From Symsagittifera roscoffensis (lineage: Eukaryota > Xenacoelomorpha > Acoela > Convolutidae), in assembly GCF_963678635.1 (NCBI RefSeq), contig NC_087065.1, positions 26,371,254-26,435,253 on the forward strand: a stretch of 64,000 nt of DNA, in the 5' to 3' direction. Below are positions 9,621 to 20,858 of the stretch, piece after piece (the first letter of the stretch is position 1; each line of letters starts with the position of its first letter). The notes below the pieces were generated by a model, which saw nothing but the letters and a program-made list of their open reading frames with translations, searched no databases and was not told the origin of the DNA. Both the position numbers and the translations under genes were made by a program.

Positions 9621-11449
9621 GTATTTTGTTGAGTTTTTGTGAATGTGTTTTCCTTTGTTTTATTATGGTGAAAGAGTAACAATTGCCAAGTAAGGCAATT
9701 TGATATGAATAATGCGCAACATATTGTGTTCTACTACCGTGCATGCGGGGATTTATCATATCTCGGAAATCATTCCAAACTGAATTGAAGCTCTTGGTCT
9801 GTTTAATGCGTTACGGGACAAAATTTGTGTTTCCTGGATCTTTGGAAAAAACAATAAGGAGGCTAAACTTTTTGTAGTCAAAACCCGGGATAATTTTGGT
9901 AGCTGTTATATTATGTGATTTATTTAATGTGGCCACAATTTTAGCTCTTTGTATCTCCTTTTCCTTTGAACCTGATTCTCTGATTTTTTACACAGATGGA
10001 GCTGAGATAAAACCGAACAGTTACACGGTCGGGCCGTTTTTTAAGGGTTTTAAAACTCAAATTTTCGACAATCTCATTGCATTTTCAACCATTTTCACGC
10101 TTGCACAAAAACTGTTCATGATACCTGAACTTGATCAATAAATTGACAATCTTACAACATGTTGAGAAATCATGAAAAGACTCAACTTGTGTTCAAGTTT
10201 TCGGTAAATATATGCCCGTGAATTGGCCAGCGCGATCTCCGGGCTTATCTTGACTTTTTTTGGGGTTATTGCAAAGAACGCGTTTTTTGAGCCTCGCAAC
10301 TGATGCTGCCTTGAAAACAAAAATATCAGATAATTTTTAATCCGTTTTTATCAGATACACTCTTGCTTCCTCGAGTCTCGAGCGCATTTACCTATCGGTG
10401 CTGTTTGACAATCCAGAAAAAGGAAGATCGCTGTGACACTGAGTGTGAATGAAAAAAGATCGCCAAAATTTTAGATCGATCCTTCATTCTAGTATTTCTT
10501 GAAATTGTATCAATTTGTATGATTCAACTTTATTTTTTCTCAAAAATTTTAATTACAATTTTGAGTTTTGTGGCATTGTTATTTGAGAAACTAAAAAATC
10601 ACCCTGTATACCTAAAATATGTACCGAGACATCTTTTGCTTACGACAACTATGTTATAGGGGCGTAAAAATTTCTGAGCAAGGAAGTTTGAATTGAGCCC
10701 TAGAGTGTAATAATGACTGAAAAATTGGCTAATTTTTGTCATGATTTTTGTCATTATTTTTTTTGTTGAGGTAAACAAAAAGGTGTTGCATTGTAATTTT
10801 GTTTTGAAAGTCTTTACTTTTTTGCAAAGTTGTTCTAGTAACAAATTGATCCAAAAATTATTTGCTATACTTGCTTGTTTAAAGTTAATAAGACATCTCA
10901 TACTCACATATTTAGTTTACGGCATTAATTTTAGTATCGGACGATAAACTGAGAAAAATTCCGAAAATTTATAAGCTTGTCGATACGTCTATTGTCACTG
11001 ATTGACAGTTATGATATCTGGTGGACTCAAAAATCGATCTTGTTTAGACAACAATAATCGAAAGTCTTGTGTCGTCGTACAGAAATAGGGGGGAGCAAAA
11101 AGTTGTTTGACCCATATGGTCGAGGCATAATTCGAGCACCTCAACTTTGTAGATCCGACAATGATGTTTCAGAGTACTCTTCCAAAATGTTTTGCACAAG
11201 TAAGTCATTGCGTTTGAATTTTCCAGTTCGGTCGTATGGAGCAGATATATTTGTACCAAAAATTAGGCCCAGTTTTAGCGTTGCGTTTTCATATTGCGCA
11301 AAAACTTTCCTGTTTAGCGGTAAAAAATTATAAGCCCAGTTTCAGCGTTTCTATATTTCGCGAATTTTTTTACTGACCAATTGATGAAAAAAATTGCTTC
11401 TATTGTTTTTGCGTAATTCGTTTCTTTACGTTTATTGTTCAATGCACTG
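9621..11449. other. non-coding, AT-rich; partial family-R similarity at 9640-9840
   Basis: 9640-9840 again shows family-R phrases (GTGCATGCGGGGATTTATCA, AATCATTCCAAACTGAATTG, GCGTTACGGGACAAA) without the conserved end. The rest to 11441 holds only short, compositionally unconvincing ORFs. I see no gene. Confidence 0.5.
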
Positions 11450-11996
11450 CAGGGGCGGATTTAGGGAATGGTCAGGGGGCGGACGCCACCTTCAGGGATT
11501 CAACCTCCTCACCAACCAAAGGGTCCCCCGTTGTTATTATTTTCTAACTCCTATTTTGACTGACTAATCCTAAAGTTTGCTAAAGGCTTATTCCGCGCCA
11601 GTATAGCTAATTTTGACGGGGAAGGCCTGTCAAACAAAATGCATTTTTTGGTAAAAATTTATCGAAAGATTTCCAAAAACGGTATTTTCGATTGTTTTTC
11701 ACAAATTTGCTGCCGGCAAATTTTTTTTGGTTAAAATAGGGGTTTTACACTGTTCTGGGACTTCTCGGAAAAACAATTTGATCGGCATTACGAAACCAAA
11801 CTGTGTATTTTGTGAATTTTAAGCGGATTTTGCAATAGAGACGTTCTTTGTTTTTTTTTGTTCGTTCGTACGTTCGTTTTTAATTAACATGGTATAAAAA
11901 CTTGTCTCTAGAAACATACAAAGACAACCAATTGGGCGCCTATTCAGTGCAAAGTTTGATCTCCTAATGGGCGTAAAACAGAAAGATCCGCCCCTG
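11450..11996. mobile_element. hAT-type MITE with an 8-bp target-site duplication
   Basis: Terminal inverted ends CAGGGGCGGAT (11450-11460) and ATCCGCCCCTG (11986-11996) are flanked by a perfect 8-bp direct repeat ATGCACTG (11442-11449 and 11997-12004). An 8-bp TSD and CAGGGG-type ends are typical of the hAT superfamily. At 547 bp with no ORF it is non-autonomous. A second, different MITE (11787-11968) lies inside it. Confidence 0.85.
11787..11968. mobile_element. fold-back MITE family M, copy A, nested in the hAT MITE
   Basis: ATTACGAAACCAAACTGTG at the left and CAAAGTTTGATCTCCTAAT at the right are diverged forms of the terminal inverted repeats seen clearly at 13583-13782. The interior shares GCGGATT, TCTTTGTT, ACATACAAAGACA-like and GCGCCTATTCAGTGC phrases with the other copies. 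Confidence 0.6.
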
Positions 11997-13582
11997 ATGC
12001 ACTGTATGCGTTCTATCAGAGCCTTTTTCTGGACTCAGTTTTTTTTAAGATCATAACCCAATCCAGTTTTCTAGGTCAAGGTGTTCAAATAAACCCGCAT
12101 AAATATAGCTATCTATCTATCAAGTCACTCGAGGCTGTTTTTGAGGCACAAAAATTACAGGGACTTTTGCAGGGAATCTAAATTTGAAGTAGTATGCGAA
12201 AAACGTTCGAGGTTATTTCGAGAAGAACTAAATAGTAATCTGGCGTAAAATAACTCTTCCATGGAGGTTTAATGAATTGGGAAATGTAGTTAGTAAAAGA
12301 ATCAGTGCAGGGGAAAACAATATCGATTGTTCATAAACTGAGAGTCAGCATCCATTCTCTTGAAATTTTTCGGTGTTTTTAATATGAGAAAAAGATCGAA
12401 AATAGTAACTGAGAGCAAAAACTGAATGTTTCAGACCAACCAATTGTGGACTTTATTTTGGTGAAGGGTTATAACTGGATTTATAACTGGATCAAAGATA
12501 GCGGAGAAACTTTAAAATAATTCCGGCTTTTTCTAAGGTATCAAAGTGTCCAAACAACATGAAAACATGAATACAACCTGAGAAACATGTAACATTCCTC
12601 CGGCAGCTCAACAGAAAAATTTGATTTTTTCGTACAATCTTGAAGATTCAAGACTCTTCAAGACCTTTAAAGATATCCAAGAAAAATTCCTATTTTTTTT
12701 TCTTAAAAAAATCATAGCAAATTAAGAGCAAAACTTAATCAAGCTTCTCCGAAACACCATTAAATTACCAAAACAAAGTATTTTTCAGAGAAAATAATTT
12801 GAGAATAATTTTAAGAACACCTTTTTGGTGTAGAGCAAATAGTCAATTGTTCCATCTGTTCTGGTTTTGATGTTCGTCTCTGATCACAAAGTTAGCAAGA
12901 CAATATGGGTTATTGAGTAAGGAAAAATGGCAAATTTAAGAGTCCGGACAAAAGCTTGCTAGAAGATTGAGTTGCTCTTTCAGGGATAACCAAATGAAAA
13001 TTACTTATTTCTAATTAGGTTGTTTCAGATACGGTAACGAAAAACTTTACAAAATACTGTTTTTAATCGTTCTGATAAAATTGCTTATTCAACTTTCAAA
13101 GGTGATATGCTCTTGAGAAAGATCAATATGCCCGGGTTGACCAAAAATGCTTGTCCTACAATTTCCATATATGAAAAATGCTTGTCCAACAATTTCCTAC
13201 AGTTTCAGAGACTCAGAAAATTGTTTAAAAAAACTCTAGGATAAGCATTTTTTCATAAATGAAAAGTTTAGGACAAGCATTTTTTCATAAATCAAAAAAT
13301 TGATTTTTTTTCTAAATTTTGTTTCTCAAAACTTTTGGGATGTGCTTGTGACCGAACACAAGTGAATAAACCCATGGTGTACTGAACACTAGAGTTACCA
13401 AAAGGTTGATCGTCTGTCATTGACAATGCATTGGCAACGATCTGAATTGTAACTGTGATTACTTCACAAATCATAAACTGAAAGCATCAAACTTTTAAAT
13501 TTTTGGCAAAATTTTTCAAAGATGATCTTTTTTAAAATTGAATTTTCAACTTATCAGACATTGATCAAGGCATATATAAACC
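11997..13582. other. non-coding stretch
   Basis: I see no gene. Only short ORFs with homopolymer-rich translations occur. The stretch 13131-13290 carries short direct and inverted copies of ATGCTTGTCC with TTTCATAAAT, and begins CCCGGGTTGACC, which reappears inverted at about 14075-14090. Confidence 0.45.
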
Positions 13583-13782
13583 ATTACGAGGCCAAACTGT
13601 GCATTTTGTGCATTGTAAGCGGATTCCACAACAAGGACGCTCCCTTTGTTCTTCTTTTGTTCTTTACTTTCCTTTGATCGTTCCGACAAAATTTTCACAT
13701 GTTTAAAGACTTGCCTCTGGAATCCATGAACATACAGACACAAAAGTGTGCTCCTATCCAGTGCTCAGTTTGGCCTCGTAAT
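13583..13782. mobile_element. fold-back MITE family M, copy B
   Basis: Near-perfect terminal inverted repeats ATTACGAGGCCAAACTG (13583-13599) and CAGTTTGGCCTCGTAAT (ending 13782). The 200-bp interior contains AAGCGGATTCCACAAC, CGCTCCCTTTGTTCTTC and AACATACAGACACAAAAG, all shared with 52934-53132. No coding capacity. Confidence 0.75.
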
Positions 13783-15355
13783 AACATGTCATACAAAAAA
13801 AACAGGAGTTTTTAGCCTGTTTAAAAAAAGTTATCCTGAGAAACGGAAAAAACTCTAATTTTTGTGCATCGTGGACTACGTTACGCAGACAAAAAATTAA
13901 AACTTGGATGCAAGTTTTTTTTGGAAAATGTTTGTTTAAGTACAAAATTCGATTTGAGGTTGAAAAAACAAACAAACAAATTTTTGGGGCAATTTCAATT
14001 TTACTTGAAATTTTTTCAAAAATTGTATGAAAATTGTATGAAAATTGTAAAATAAGCATTTTCGGTTTATGGAAGTCAACCCGGGTGGATGCTTTGGTTT
14101 TTTTTTGACAGCTCATTTTTTTAAAATCGAACCGTTTACTTTTTTTGCTGATAACTTTTTGTAGAATAGTTGGATTGGAGTGTAATGTAATGCAAAGTTT
14201 TAGGTTTTTTTCAGAACTACTTCCAGGCTATTTAAATTGTCATTTATTGGTTGTAGTAACAACACTCAAGAATTTTTTAAGCAACAAATATTGGCTCAAA
14301 AACTGTCAAAAAGAATTCGGTTAAAATTTAATTTAAAAAAATATATATTTTTTAGCTGTCTGTTTGACTTTAAAAAGGTTAGATATACTATCCTAGCGAT
14401 ACGCAAGAGTATTGCAACCGGTTACAGTTTTTTGCAATTTATTTTTTTGCTCTTTTTTCGACTTATAAGGTTTCGGCTAACGTTGTAGTGGCTTGAGGTC
14501 ACTTTTTCAGTTGATTGAGTAGCAAAAATGGTTTTGTCTAAATGTTTTTGGAGAAAACTTTTTTCGTTTTTTCGTTTTTCCTAATTTTTCTTCTGGTTCA
14601 TCTGAATAAAGTGATAGTCTTTCAAGTTTCTATTCAAGATTCAATTTGTTTCAAGTTTTGCGTCTAAGCAATTTATCAGATCAAATTTACTACTATTTCA
14701 ATCGCTTATTATAAGACAAAATCCGCCGAAAACAAATTGTGCGCTGCAGAAAAAATTACGGCACCTAAATGAGAAATCAATCAAGTTAGAGAAAAATAAT
14801 TTTTATTTGAAAGTAAAAATGTGACGCTGATCAAATTACAAAGGCAGAAATTCATAAGAAAACTGTTTAAAGACTTGTAGGGCAATCTTCGGACAAAATT
14901 CGACTTTGAACATTTAAATTAGCCTTCAAATGAATTTTATTTGCTATATAGCTAATCAAATTTGATCGCAATGTGTTCAATTCTAGATATAGAAATCATA
15001 TTTCAGGCCGTTTAGTGCCTGATGTCCCAAAATTAAACTGAACATAAATCAGAAGGCATTTTGCAGCAATTTTACTTTTTGCCCCGACTTCCGTAGGAAC
15101 GCCCTTCCCCCAAATTAAGTTTTCTGTCGACGAAAGTGAAGGATTTTTTAGGTGGGGGATCCAGACAAAATTCGAAATTTTAAATGAACCATTTTCGGTG
15201 GAGATTATTTTATATTGACCAAACGCTATTGATTGATGCCTTGAGCCTGAATTTGAGGCATTGAGCCTGAAATTAAATTTTGTGAAGTTATTGTTCCGAC
15301 TTTCGTAACGAAAGTAAAGTAGTATTTGTTCTCGGGATCGTGGTGGGTTTTTTTC
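13783..15355. other. non-coding stretch with family-R fragments near its end
   Basis: No gene recognised. AGACAAAATTCGA followed by TTTAAAT and an ACCATTTTC-like phrase occurs near 14893 and 15170, related to the left end of family R. A short phrase TGAGCCTGAATTTGA is repeated near 15244-15275 and 15438. Confidence 0.45.
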
Positions 15356-16110
15356 TTCAGACAAACTTCGACTTTTTAAGTAGCCATTTTTTACGGAATT
15401 ATTTTACATCATTCAAAAATTATTGTTGTCCCCTGAGCCTGAATTTGAAAAAAATATTTTAGCTGTGACTTTTTTTTCGTAGAGTTATGGGGTTTTAAAG
15501 ATTGATATATTTCGCGCTATTAAAGCTTGAGAGGATAGATAATCCGTCTTAAAAATCGTTCCAAATTTGTGAAAGGAAGCTTGTCAAATAGATTTGTTAA
15601 TGGGAGCGAAGTTTATCACTTTGCACTTTATATGGCATGTGGGGGGATAAATTACACAAAAAAACTCGAAGCAAAAAAAAATTCATTTTATTTATTAAAA
15701 TAAAATTTTTCATATTATTACTGCTCCATAGATCTTAGGAGGCAGTCCGAACATTCAGGGCCTCGTTCTGATGCGAGCAGTCTTGTTTGAGTTTGAAGAT
15801 AGCCTCTGAGGCCAAATCAAGATAATCAACGCGCGAATTGTTTCGTTTTATGATGCGTAAGCGGCAAAATAAATTAAATCGTAGCGATTTTATTGCGGCA
15901 AACTATTTGTCTTAATTGTTGCGTTATTTTGATCGAAATCTATAATTTACTCATTTGTACTTTATTTTCATGTGGAGGGTTGATTTTATAAAAAAAATCA
16001 AAATTTTTCATTTTTTTTTGTTATTTATTACATTGAAAACTATTCAATAGATGTTATAGGGCAATTGAAAAATGCAGGGCTTAGCCTTCATAGGAGCAGT
16101 TTTTTTATTT
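15356..16110 (+). repeat. dispersed repeat family R, copies 2 and 3 in tandem
   Basis: 15356-15787 is a copy of 9188-9620 and ends GGGCCTCGTTCTGATGCGAGC. It is followed by a more diverged copy (about 15800-16105), with AATCAACGCGCGAATTG, TGCGTAAGCGGC, CATGTGGAGGGTTGAT and the end GGGCTTAGCCTTCATAGGAG. Both are in the same orientation as copy 1. Confidence 0.6.
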
Positions 16111-16479
16111 TGTAATCTGAGTTCTGAAACACAGGAAGCGATAGATTTAAGTTAAAACTTAACCGAATTTTTTAGTCTTGCATAATGCTCCACATGGAAA
16201 ATGTTTTCCGAGCAGTTTGTTTTTAGAAAATATTTATAAATAATTAAATGTCATAGTTTTCATTCATCAAATCTTATTTTCATTTCATCTTTTTTTAATC
16301 CTAATAAATTCGAAATCTAAAACTGCAGAATTGAATAATAGGTTAAAACTAGTCGGGAAAGAAATATTATTGAAGCTGGTTAACGGCTGAAATATTTAAC
16401 TGAAATTGATATTTACAAAAATGTAGGCGATCTTTTATGGCGATTTGATTGTAGTCAGAGTCAGACAGAATATGTGTGA

Positions 16480-16485
16480 TTTATT
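16480..16485 (-). promoter_or_regulatory. polyadenylation signal AATAAA for the ARM-TIR gene
   Basis: TTTATT on the plus strand reads AATAAA on the minus strand, about 30 nt beyond the TIR stop codon (16516-16518). The position fits a very short 3' UTR. Confidence 0.5.
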
Positions 16486-16515
16486 TTGGTCCGGTTTCTC
16501 CAGATTATTTGGTTG

Positions 16516-19500
16516 TCAGTCTTTCCAACAATAGGGGAAAGTTCTTAGCATAAGTTCTTGGCTCGTAGACAGATTGAAGTACCAATTGTTTGCCAGACGT
16601 ATGCCTATGTTTCCTTCGGGCTTGAATTTTTTCTGTGCAAGAACGTATAAAACGTTTTTATTTTCTGATTCGAAGTAATGCGCATAATTGAATTCCAGCA
16701 TGCAGTTTTTGCTCTCCTTGTAATCGTCTGAGAGGCAACAGATAACAAAACTAGCCTTTTCAACTGCTTCAGCCATTTTATCAACCACTCCCTGACTTTT
16801 GTGCATATGGTCCTCATCAAACCAAACTTTTGTAGTAATTTTTTTTTGAAGATCGTTCTTCAATTTTTGGACGATCCATTTCTGTTTGTGACAATAACTG
16901 ATCATTATATGCTTTTCAGCGCTCTTTCTTACTATAGAATCGGCTGGGTTCAGCAAACTTATGTTGAGTCTTGAGCAATCGAGGTCTTCCTCGTCTGAGC
17001 TCAATTGTGTATATCCCTCACTTTCATATTCTTCTTCAAGTTGCGCAGCTTTTCCCTCACCTGGAATTGAACTTCAAATTTATTTAAAAAATTAACGATA
17101 TTTTATGTAGTGAGATATTAAAAATTCATTTAATCATTACTCGTCATAAATATTGACCGAGTTTTGTCACAATCTTTTTAACTTCAGCATTTCTTGCTGC
17201 AGGTTCGAAGGACCGAAGCTCTGTTGTCGAGAGAAGAGCAAATCTTGAAAAAGGTGTCCCTGCTAAGCAAGTAAACATTCAAAAATGAATCATCTTCAGA
17301 CTAAAAGATACTAAATTACATACTAAATTACAAAAAGTGATTCAACAAAAAGAGTCTAGAAACTACTTTGTACTTTGACGTGAACTTTGAATTGTGGTTT
17401 TTAAAACACAAAAAAAATCCAACAAACTGTAATTTGTAATTTTTGTCTTTTAAAAATAATTTTTTGATCTAGTTTAAATACATTTGTGTATCTGGTTATT
17501 TGTGGGTGTTTTGCAAAACGTTGGAAAATAAATAAAACTCACCAACAAGTCTCGTTTTTGGGTAGCATAAATATCACGTTTTTGGGTTATGAAAAACTAT
17601 AAAATCTGCCTTTTTTACTGGCGCAAACAAAGACACCATACCAATTTGTTTGCACTCAGGTAAATCTCTTTGGAACATTTATCTTTTTGGAAAATTTTTA
17701 GTTTAAATCTAGTTTAAATACATTTGTGTATCTGGTTATTTGTGGGTGTTTTGCAAAACGTTGGAAAATAAATAAAACTCACCAACAAGTCTCGTTTTTG
17801 GGTAGCATAAATATCACGTTTTTGGGTTATGAAAAACTATAAAATCTGATCTGGCTTTTTTACTGGCGCAAACAAAGACACCATACCAATTTGTTTGCAC
17901 TCAGGTAACTCTCTTTGGAACATTCATCTGTTTGGAAAATTTTTCAGGATTTGAATGTTTTGAAAACAAGGCAACGAACAAAGAAGCTTCAAATTTTGAC
18001 AACTTTTCTGAGATCATTTCACTGAAATCTTTTTGGAACCATTAAGATGAATTTATTTACGTCTCTTCAGCTATCTGGCTTGACAAAAATCAGCTAGTCG
18101 TTCAAATACCATACACTGTTTCTACACTTTGCAATTTTTAATAAAAACAGTTTTGCAAACCTACGACTGGAATTTTCTCCATTTTATGATATGGTATGCA
18201 GGTGCGAATTTAGGGGGAGGAGGCGGACGCCCCCTTTTCAGGGATTCGACCCCCTCTCGACCCTTTGTACTAATTTCAGATATCCATTTTTTGTGACTGT
18301 CATTTTTCATTGCACGGAACTTTTCAGATTGCATTTTCTCAGCTTAAGAAAAAATTCTATGATTCTTTTTTTTTGTTTCAAACATAAACCTGGGCAATCA
18401 GTACCCATTGAATGATTACGTAGCAGTATTTAGACAACCGCGTATTCAGGCACTGTATTAATGAATCAGAATCGAGACATGGAAGATATGAAAGGGAAAG
18501 AGACAAGGAGTCATTTCTTCTTGTCTCGATTCCGATTGGTTAATACATTGTCTGAATACCCGGTAGTCTAAACACAGATCGCACTCCCCATTGAATCCTC
18601 TTGAACTAGAAGTATCCTGTATTTGAAAATAAACGTAAAAAAGGTTCAAAAAGTGTATATTTTACCTCCAATTCGGATGTCATGCAGCAACCCGTCTGCA
18701 ATTTCGCCTATGTCATCAACTGGATGTGTCTGAAACTTGGATAGCAGTTCTGAGAAATTAATCAGATTATTGCTCATCCCATGTTTGTTCACTCGTGACA
18801 GAAGCGTAAGGGCCCATTTTGAAGCCAAGCTATGATTTGTTTCTATATCAGAAGTGAATTTTTGCGTAGATAAGCGCAGCAAAATGGCCTCGCACTTGGA
18901 GATAACTCCTTGTTTAATCAGCTCAACAGCATTTTGTCTGTTTTTTGCAAGGCACGAAAGAGGCTGTAAGACTTCATCAGCGGTGAACGTCAGACGACTT
19001 TCAAGTTTCCCAAATATCATTTCTTTCTGCCTATCATCAGCCGAAGTGAATTTTGCCAGCATTTCGTTTACCATAAAATCAATGTTGCTATTAATAATTT
19101 CGATCAATTTTTCATCATGTGAACGTCGCCAATCAATCACATAAGTCAATGTCAAAACAGCCATAGCTCTCAGCGTGGCGTTTTCTAGATCCAGAAGCAT
19201 GAAAAGCACGTCCTGAATTCCTGTGTCACGAAGGATCGGCTGTGATTCAGGGTACTTTTGGAGAAGATTATGCAAGGTTCCTAGTACGTCTTGTATAATC
19301 TCGAAAACTTCTTTATTTTCGCTATCCAAGTTTACATCAGCCACGGGTATATTTTCCAAGATTTTGACAAGTATGACGTGCAGATGTTTTGAAATGATAT
19401 GTTTGCAGATTTCTTAGCTTATATTTGTCATGCCAAAAATCATGCCTAAGAACATCTCCAGTATCACTCTTGCTTCGTTCATATTTTGATTTAGGAACAC

Positions 19501-19680
19501 GTGGATGAAGTCCAAGCGAATCATTTCCTTGCAGAATTGTTGCGACATTGCAGTAACTTTCAGTTCTTTCCAAACGTTGTCCAAGTCTAAGAAGCCCTGC
19601 AACGCCTCAGTTTCGTGTTCCGCATTTTCGATAGCTGCAACGGCTTGCCTTGTTTTTTGCAACCAAGTTACACTCGCCAT
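16516..19680 (-). CDS. ARM-repeat plus TIR-domain protein (two coding exons, one in-frame stop)
   Basis: Exon 19680-18666 encodes an alpha-helical, armadillo-like region. Exon 17060-16516 encodes a TIR domain. The 1605-bp intron has donor GGAG|GTAAA (18665) and acceptor TTCCAG|GTGAG (17061), and the phase joins as GGT. The TIR part begins HIMISYCHKQKW, has VWFDEDHMHKSQG (BB-loop region), VICCLSDDYKES and KNCMLEFNYAHYF. The Glu in CMLEF sits where the catalytic Glu of NAD-cleaving TIRs (SARM1, plant TIRs) is expected, so NADase activity is plausible but inferred. The order ARM then TIR recalls SARM1 without SAM domains. TAA at 19414-19416 interrupts the otherwise continuous ARM frame at codon 89 from ATG 19680. 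The gene may be a pseudogene, may start downstream, or the base may be an error. It ends at TGA 16516. Confidence 0.7.
17471..17950. repeat. two tandem copies of a 240-bp unit inside the intron
   Basis: AGTTTAAATACATTTGTG starts at 17471 and again at 17711, and the following 230 bp are almost identical. The main difference is about 6 extra bases (GATCTG-like) in the second copy near 17850, with a few substitutions. The unit carries ATCACGTTTTTGGGTTATG and ACAAAGACACCATACC. Near-identity points to a recent duplication. Confidence 0.85.
18199..18262. repeat. end fragment of a hAT-like MITE
   Basis: CAGGTGCGAATTTAGGGGG, then GGCGGACGCCCCC and TTCAGGGATTCGACC, closely matches the left part of the hAT MITE at 11450. 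No matching right end or TSD was found, so it is a truncated or decayed copy. Confidence 0.55.
18429..18572. mobile_element. 144-bp fold-back MITE with about 50-bp inverted arms
   Basis: The left arm (18429-18479, TTTAGACAACCGCGTATTC...) and right arm (18522-18572, ...GAATACCCGGTAGTCTAAA) are reverse complements with about seven mismatches, around a short purine-rich loop. No ORF. Confidence 0.7.
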
Positions 19681-20301
19681 TACAGCTGGCAGAATAAGTT
19701 GTAGCTTTTAGACAGATAAAGCAATTGATAAATAGCGATACTAAAAGAGTGCTGTTTAACGGCGACGTATTCTGGAGTTTTGTGGCGTACTCGTATTTTA
19801 GAAGCTTCAGTTGAACATGTTTCTGGACTGAAGTTACTCTTAGTCTGACTTACATGCGTAATAACTATGAAAAAAAATCTGATGTATTTCTCAGATTTTA
19901 TTTGGCTAATGAATAAAATAGTGGCACTGAGCAAATAAAACAAAACGAGCAACTAATTTTTAATTTTTTGTCTTTTTTCAAATTTTTCTGACGATCTCCA
20001 TTCTCCAATTTTTTATTTTTAAATTTTTTATTTTTTCTTTTGAATTTCAGCACTTTGTTTTCTTAATAATTTTTTCATATTCTAGTAATTTGCACATCCA
20101 ATAATTTTAGAATCTTTGGCCCGGAAAGTTTTTCCAAGTTTCAGGAGCGCAGTTTAAAAAAACGAGAAATTATTAGAACCTTTTTTATTGTAACAGAGGT
20201 CACTCTTCCTTAAACTATTCACTTAGACGTTTCATCCCCAAAAATAAAAGACGAACACAAGAACTTATCGGCTTTTCGAAAGCTGCTGTTCTACCACTGG
20301 T
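19681..20301. other. region upstream of the ARM-TIR gene
   Basis: 5' flank and possible 5' UTR of the minus-strand ARM-TIR gene. AT-rich with T-runs around 19955-20040. No TATA box or start site can be assigned with confidence, and no other gene is seen. Confidence 0.35.
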
Positions 20302-20342
20302 CAGGGTGGATTTAGAGCCGGGTATGCGCGGGGGAAGGCGTT
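20302..20342. repeat. hAT-like repeat split by gypsy element 2 (left part)
   Basis: CAGGGTGGATTTAGAGCC and then a G-rich stretch resembles the left end of the hAT MITE at 11450. The rest resumes after the gypsy element at 27482 (CCTCCCTCCGCCC, then GGATCTCC and ACCGAAAGG). The gypsy element therefore landed inside an older hAT-type copy. Confidence 0.5.
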
Positions 20343-20347
20343 GGACA
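20343..20347. repeat. target-site duplication GGACA (left)
   Basis: GGACA immediately precedes the LTR here and immediately follows the other LTR at 27477-27481. A 5-bp TSD is typical of gypsy integrases. Confidence 0.85.
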
Positions 20348-20654
20348 TGTGAATTCTTGAAGAATACTAGTTTAAACAAGACTCAATTCTCCTTGTTTAA
20401 TAATAAATAAGAATGTAAATAATATAGATAATGTAAGTTATATAGATAATGTCATGACAGAATTCTAAAGTTCAACTTATATCTTTCATAAATTGAGACA
20501 GAGTGAGTGAGAGCACTTGATGATAAATAGAGAAAGGATTGACAGGTCGGTAGCGACCTTGATAACCAATAGGCGAGTTTAGCACGAATAACTAGCACAT
20601 AAAATAATACAAGAATGACGTCATAACAATACTGTTAAACTACGCCACACCACA
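20348..20654 (-). repeat. 3' LTR of gypsy element 2
   Basis: 307 bp. On the minus strand it starts TGTGGTGTGG and ends GAATTCACA. It differs from 27170-27476 at about five positions (for example the ACCAATAGG/ACCATTAGG and CACATAAAATAAT/CACATAAAGTAAT sites). Confidence 0.95.
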
Positions 20655-20665
20655 TTTCCCCCTCT
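20655..20665 (-). promoter_or_regulatory. polypurine tract of gypsy element 2
   Basis: On the minus strand AGAGGGGGAAA lies immediately before the TGTG start of the 3' LTR, the position needed for plus-strand DNA priming. Confidence 0.8.
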
Positions 20666-20858
20666 AGGGAAAAATTCAAATGAACATTTGAATTTCTTTA
20701 AATTAAAATTGACTAAATATGCCCTCACAACCGTTTAACAAAACTTCTTGTAACCTATGAAACACTAATAGAAGTTTACAAAATTGACTGATGTAATTGA
20801 CTGAGGAAATATACGAAAATGTTTTGAAAGATTAACGAGTTTGAATGAACGTAGAGTT

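Larger units (their letters stand above)
17061..18665 (-). other. intron of the ARM-TIR gene
   Basis: A GT-AG intron between the ARM and TIR exons. It contains a 240-bp tandem duplication (17471-17950), a hAT-like MITE end (18199 on) and a fold-back MITE (18429-18572). I see no further coding exon in it. Confidence 0.6.

Noticed and set aside
13131-14090. A 960-bp transposon with CCCGGGTTGAC inverted ends
   Set aside because: Only about 11-20 bp match at the ends, with no TSD; too weak to call.
19414-19416. Reassigned stop codon as explanation for the in-frame TAA in the ARM-TIR gene
   Set aside because: TAA ends the WDR37-like gene normally, the LINE ORF2 has no internal stops, and nuclear code changes are not expected in animals.
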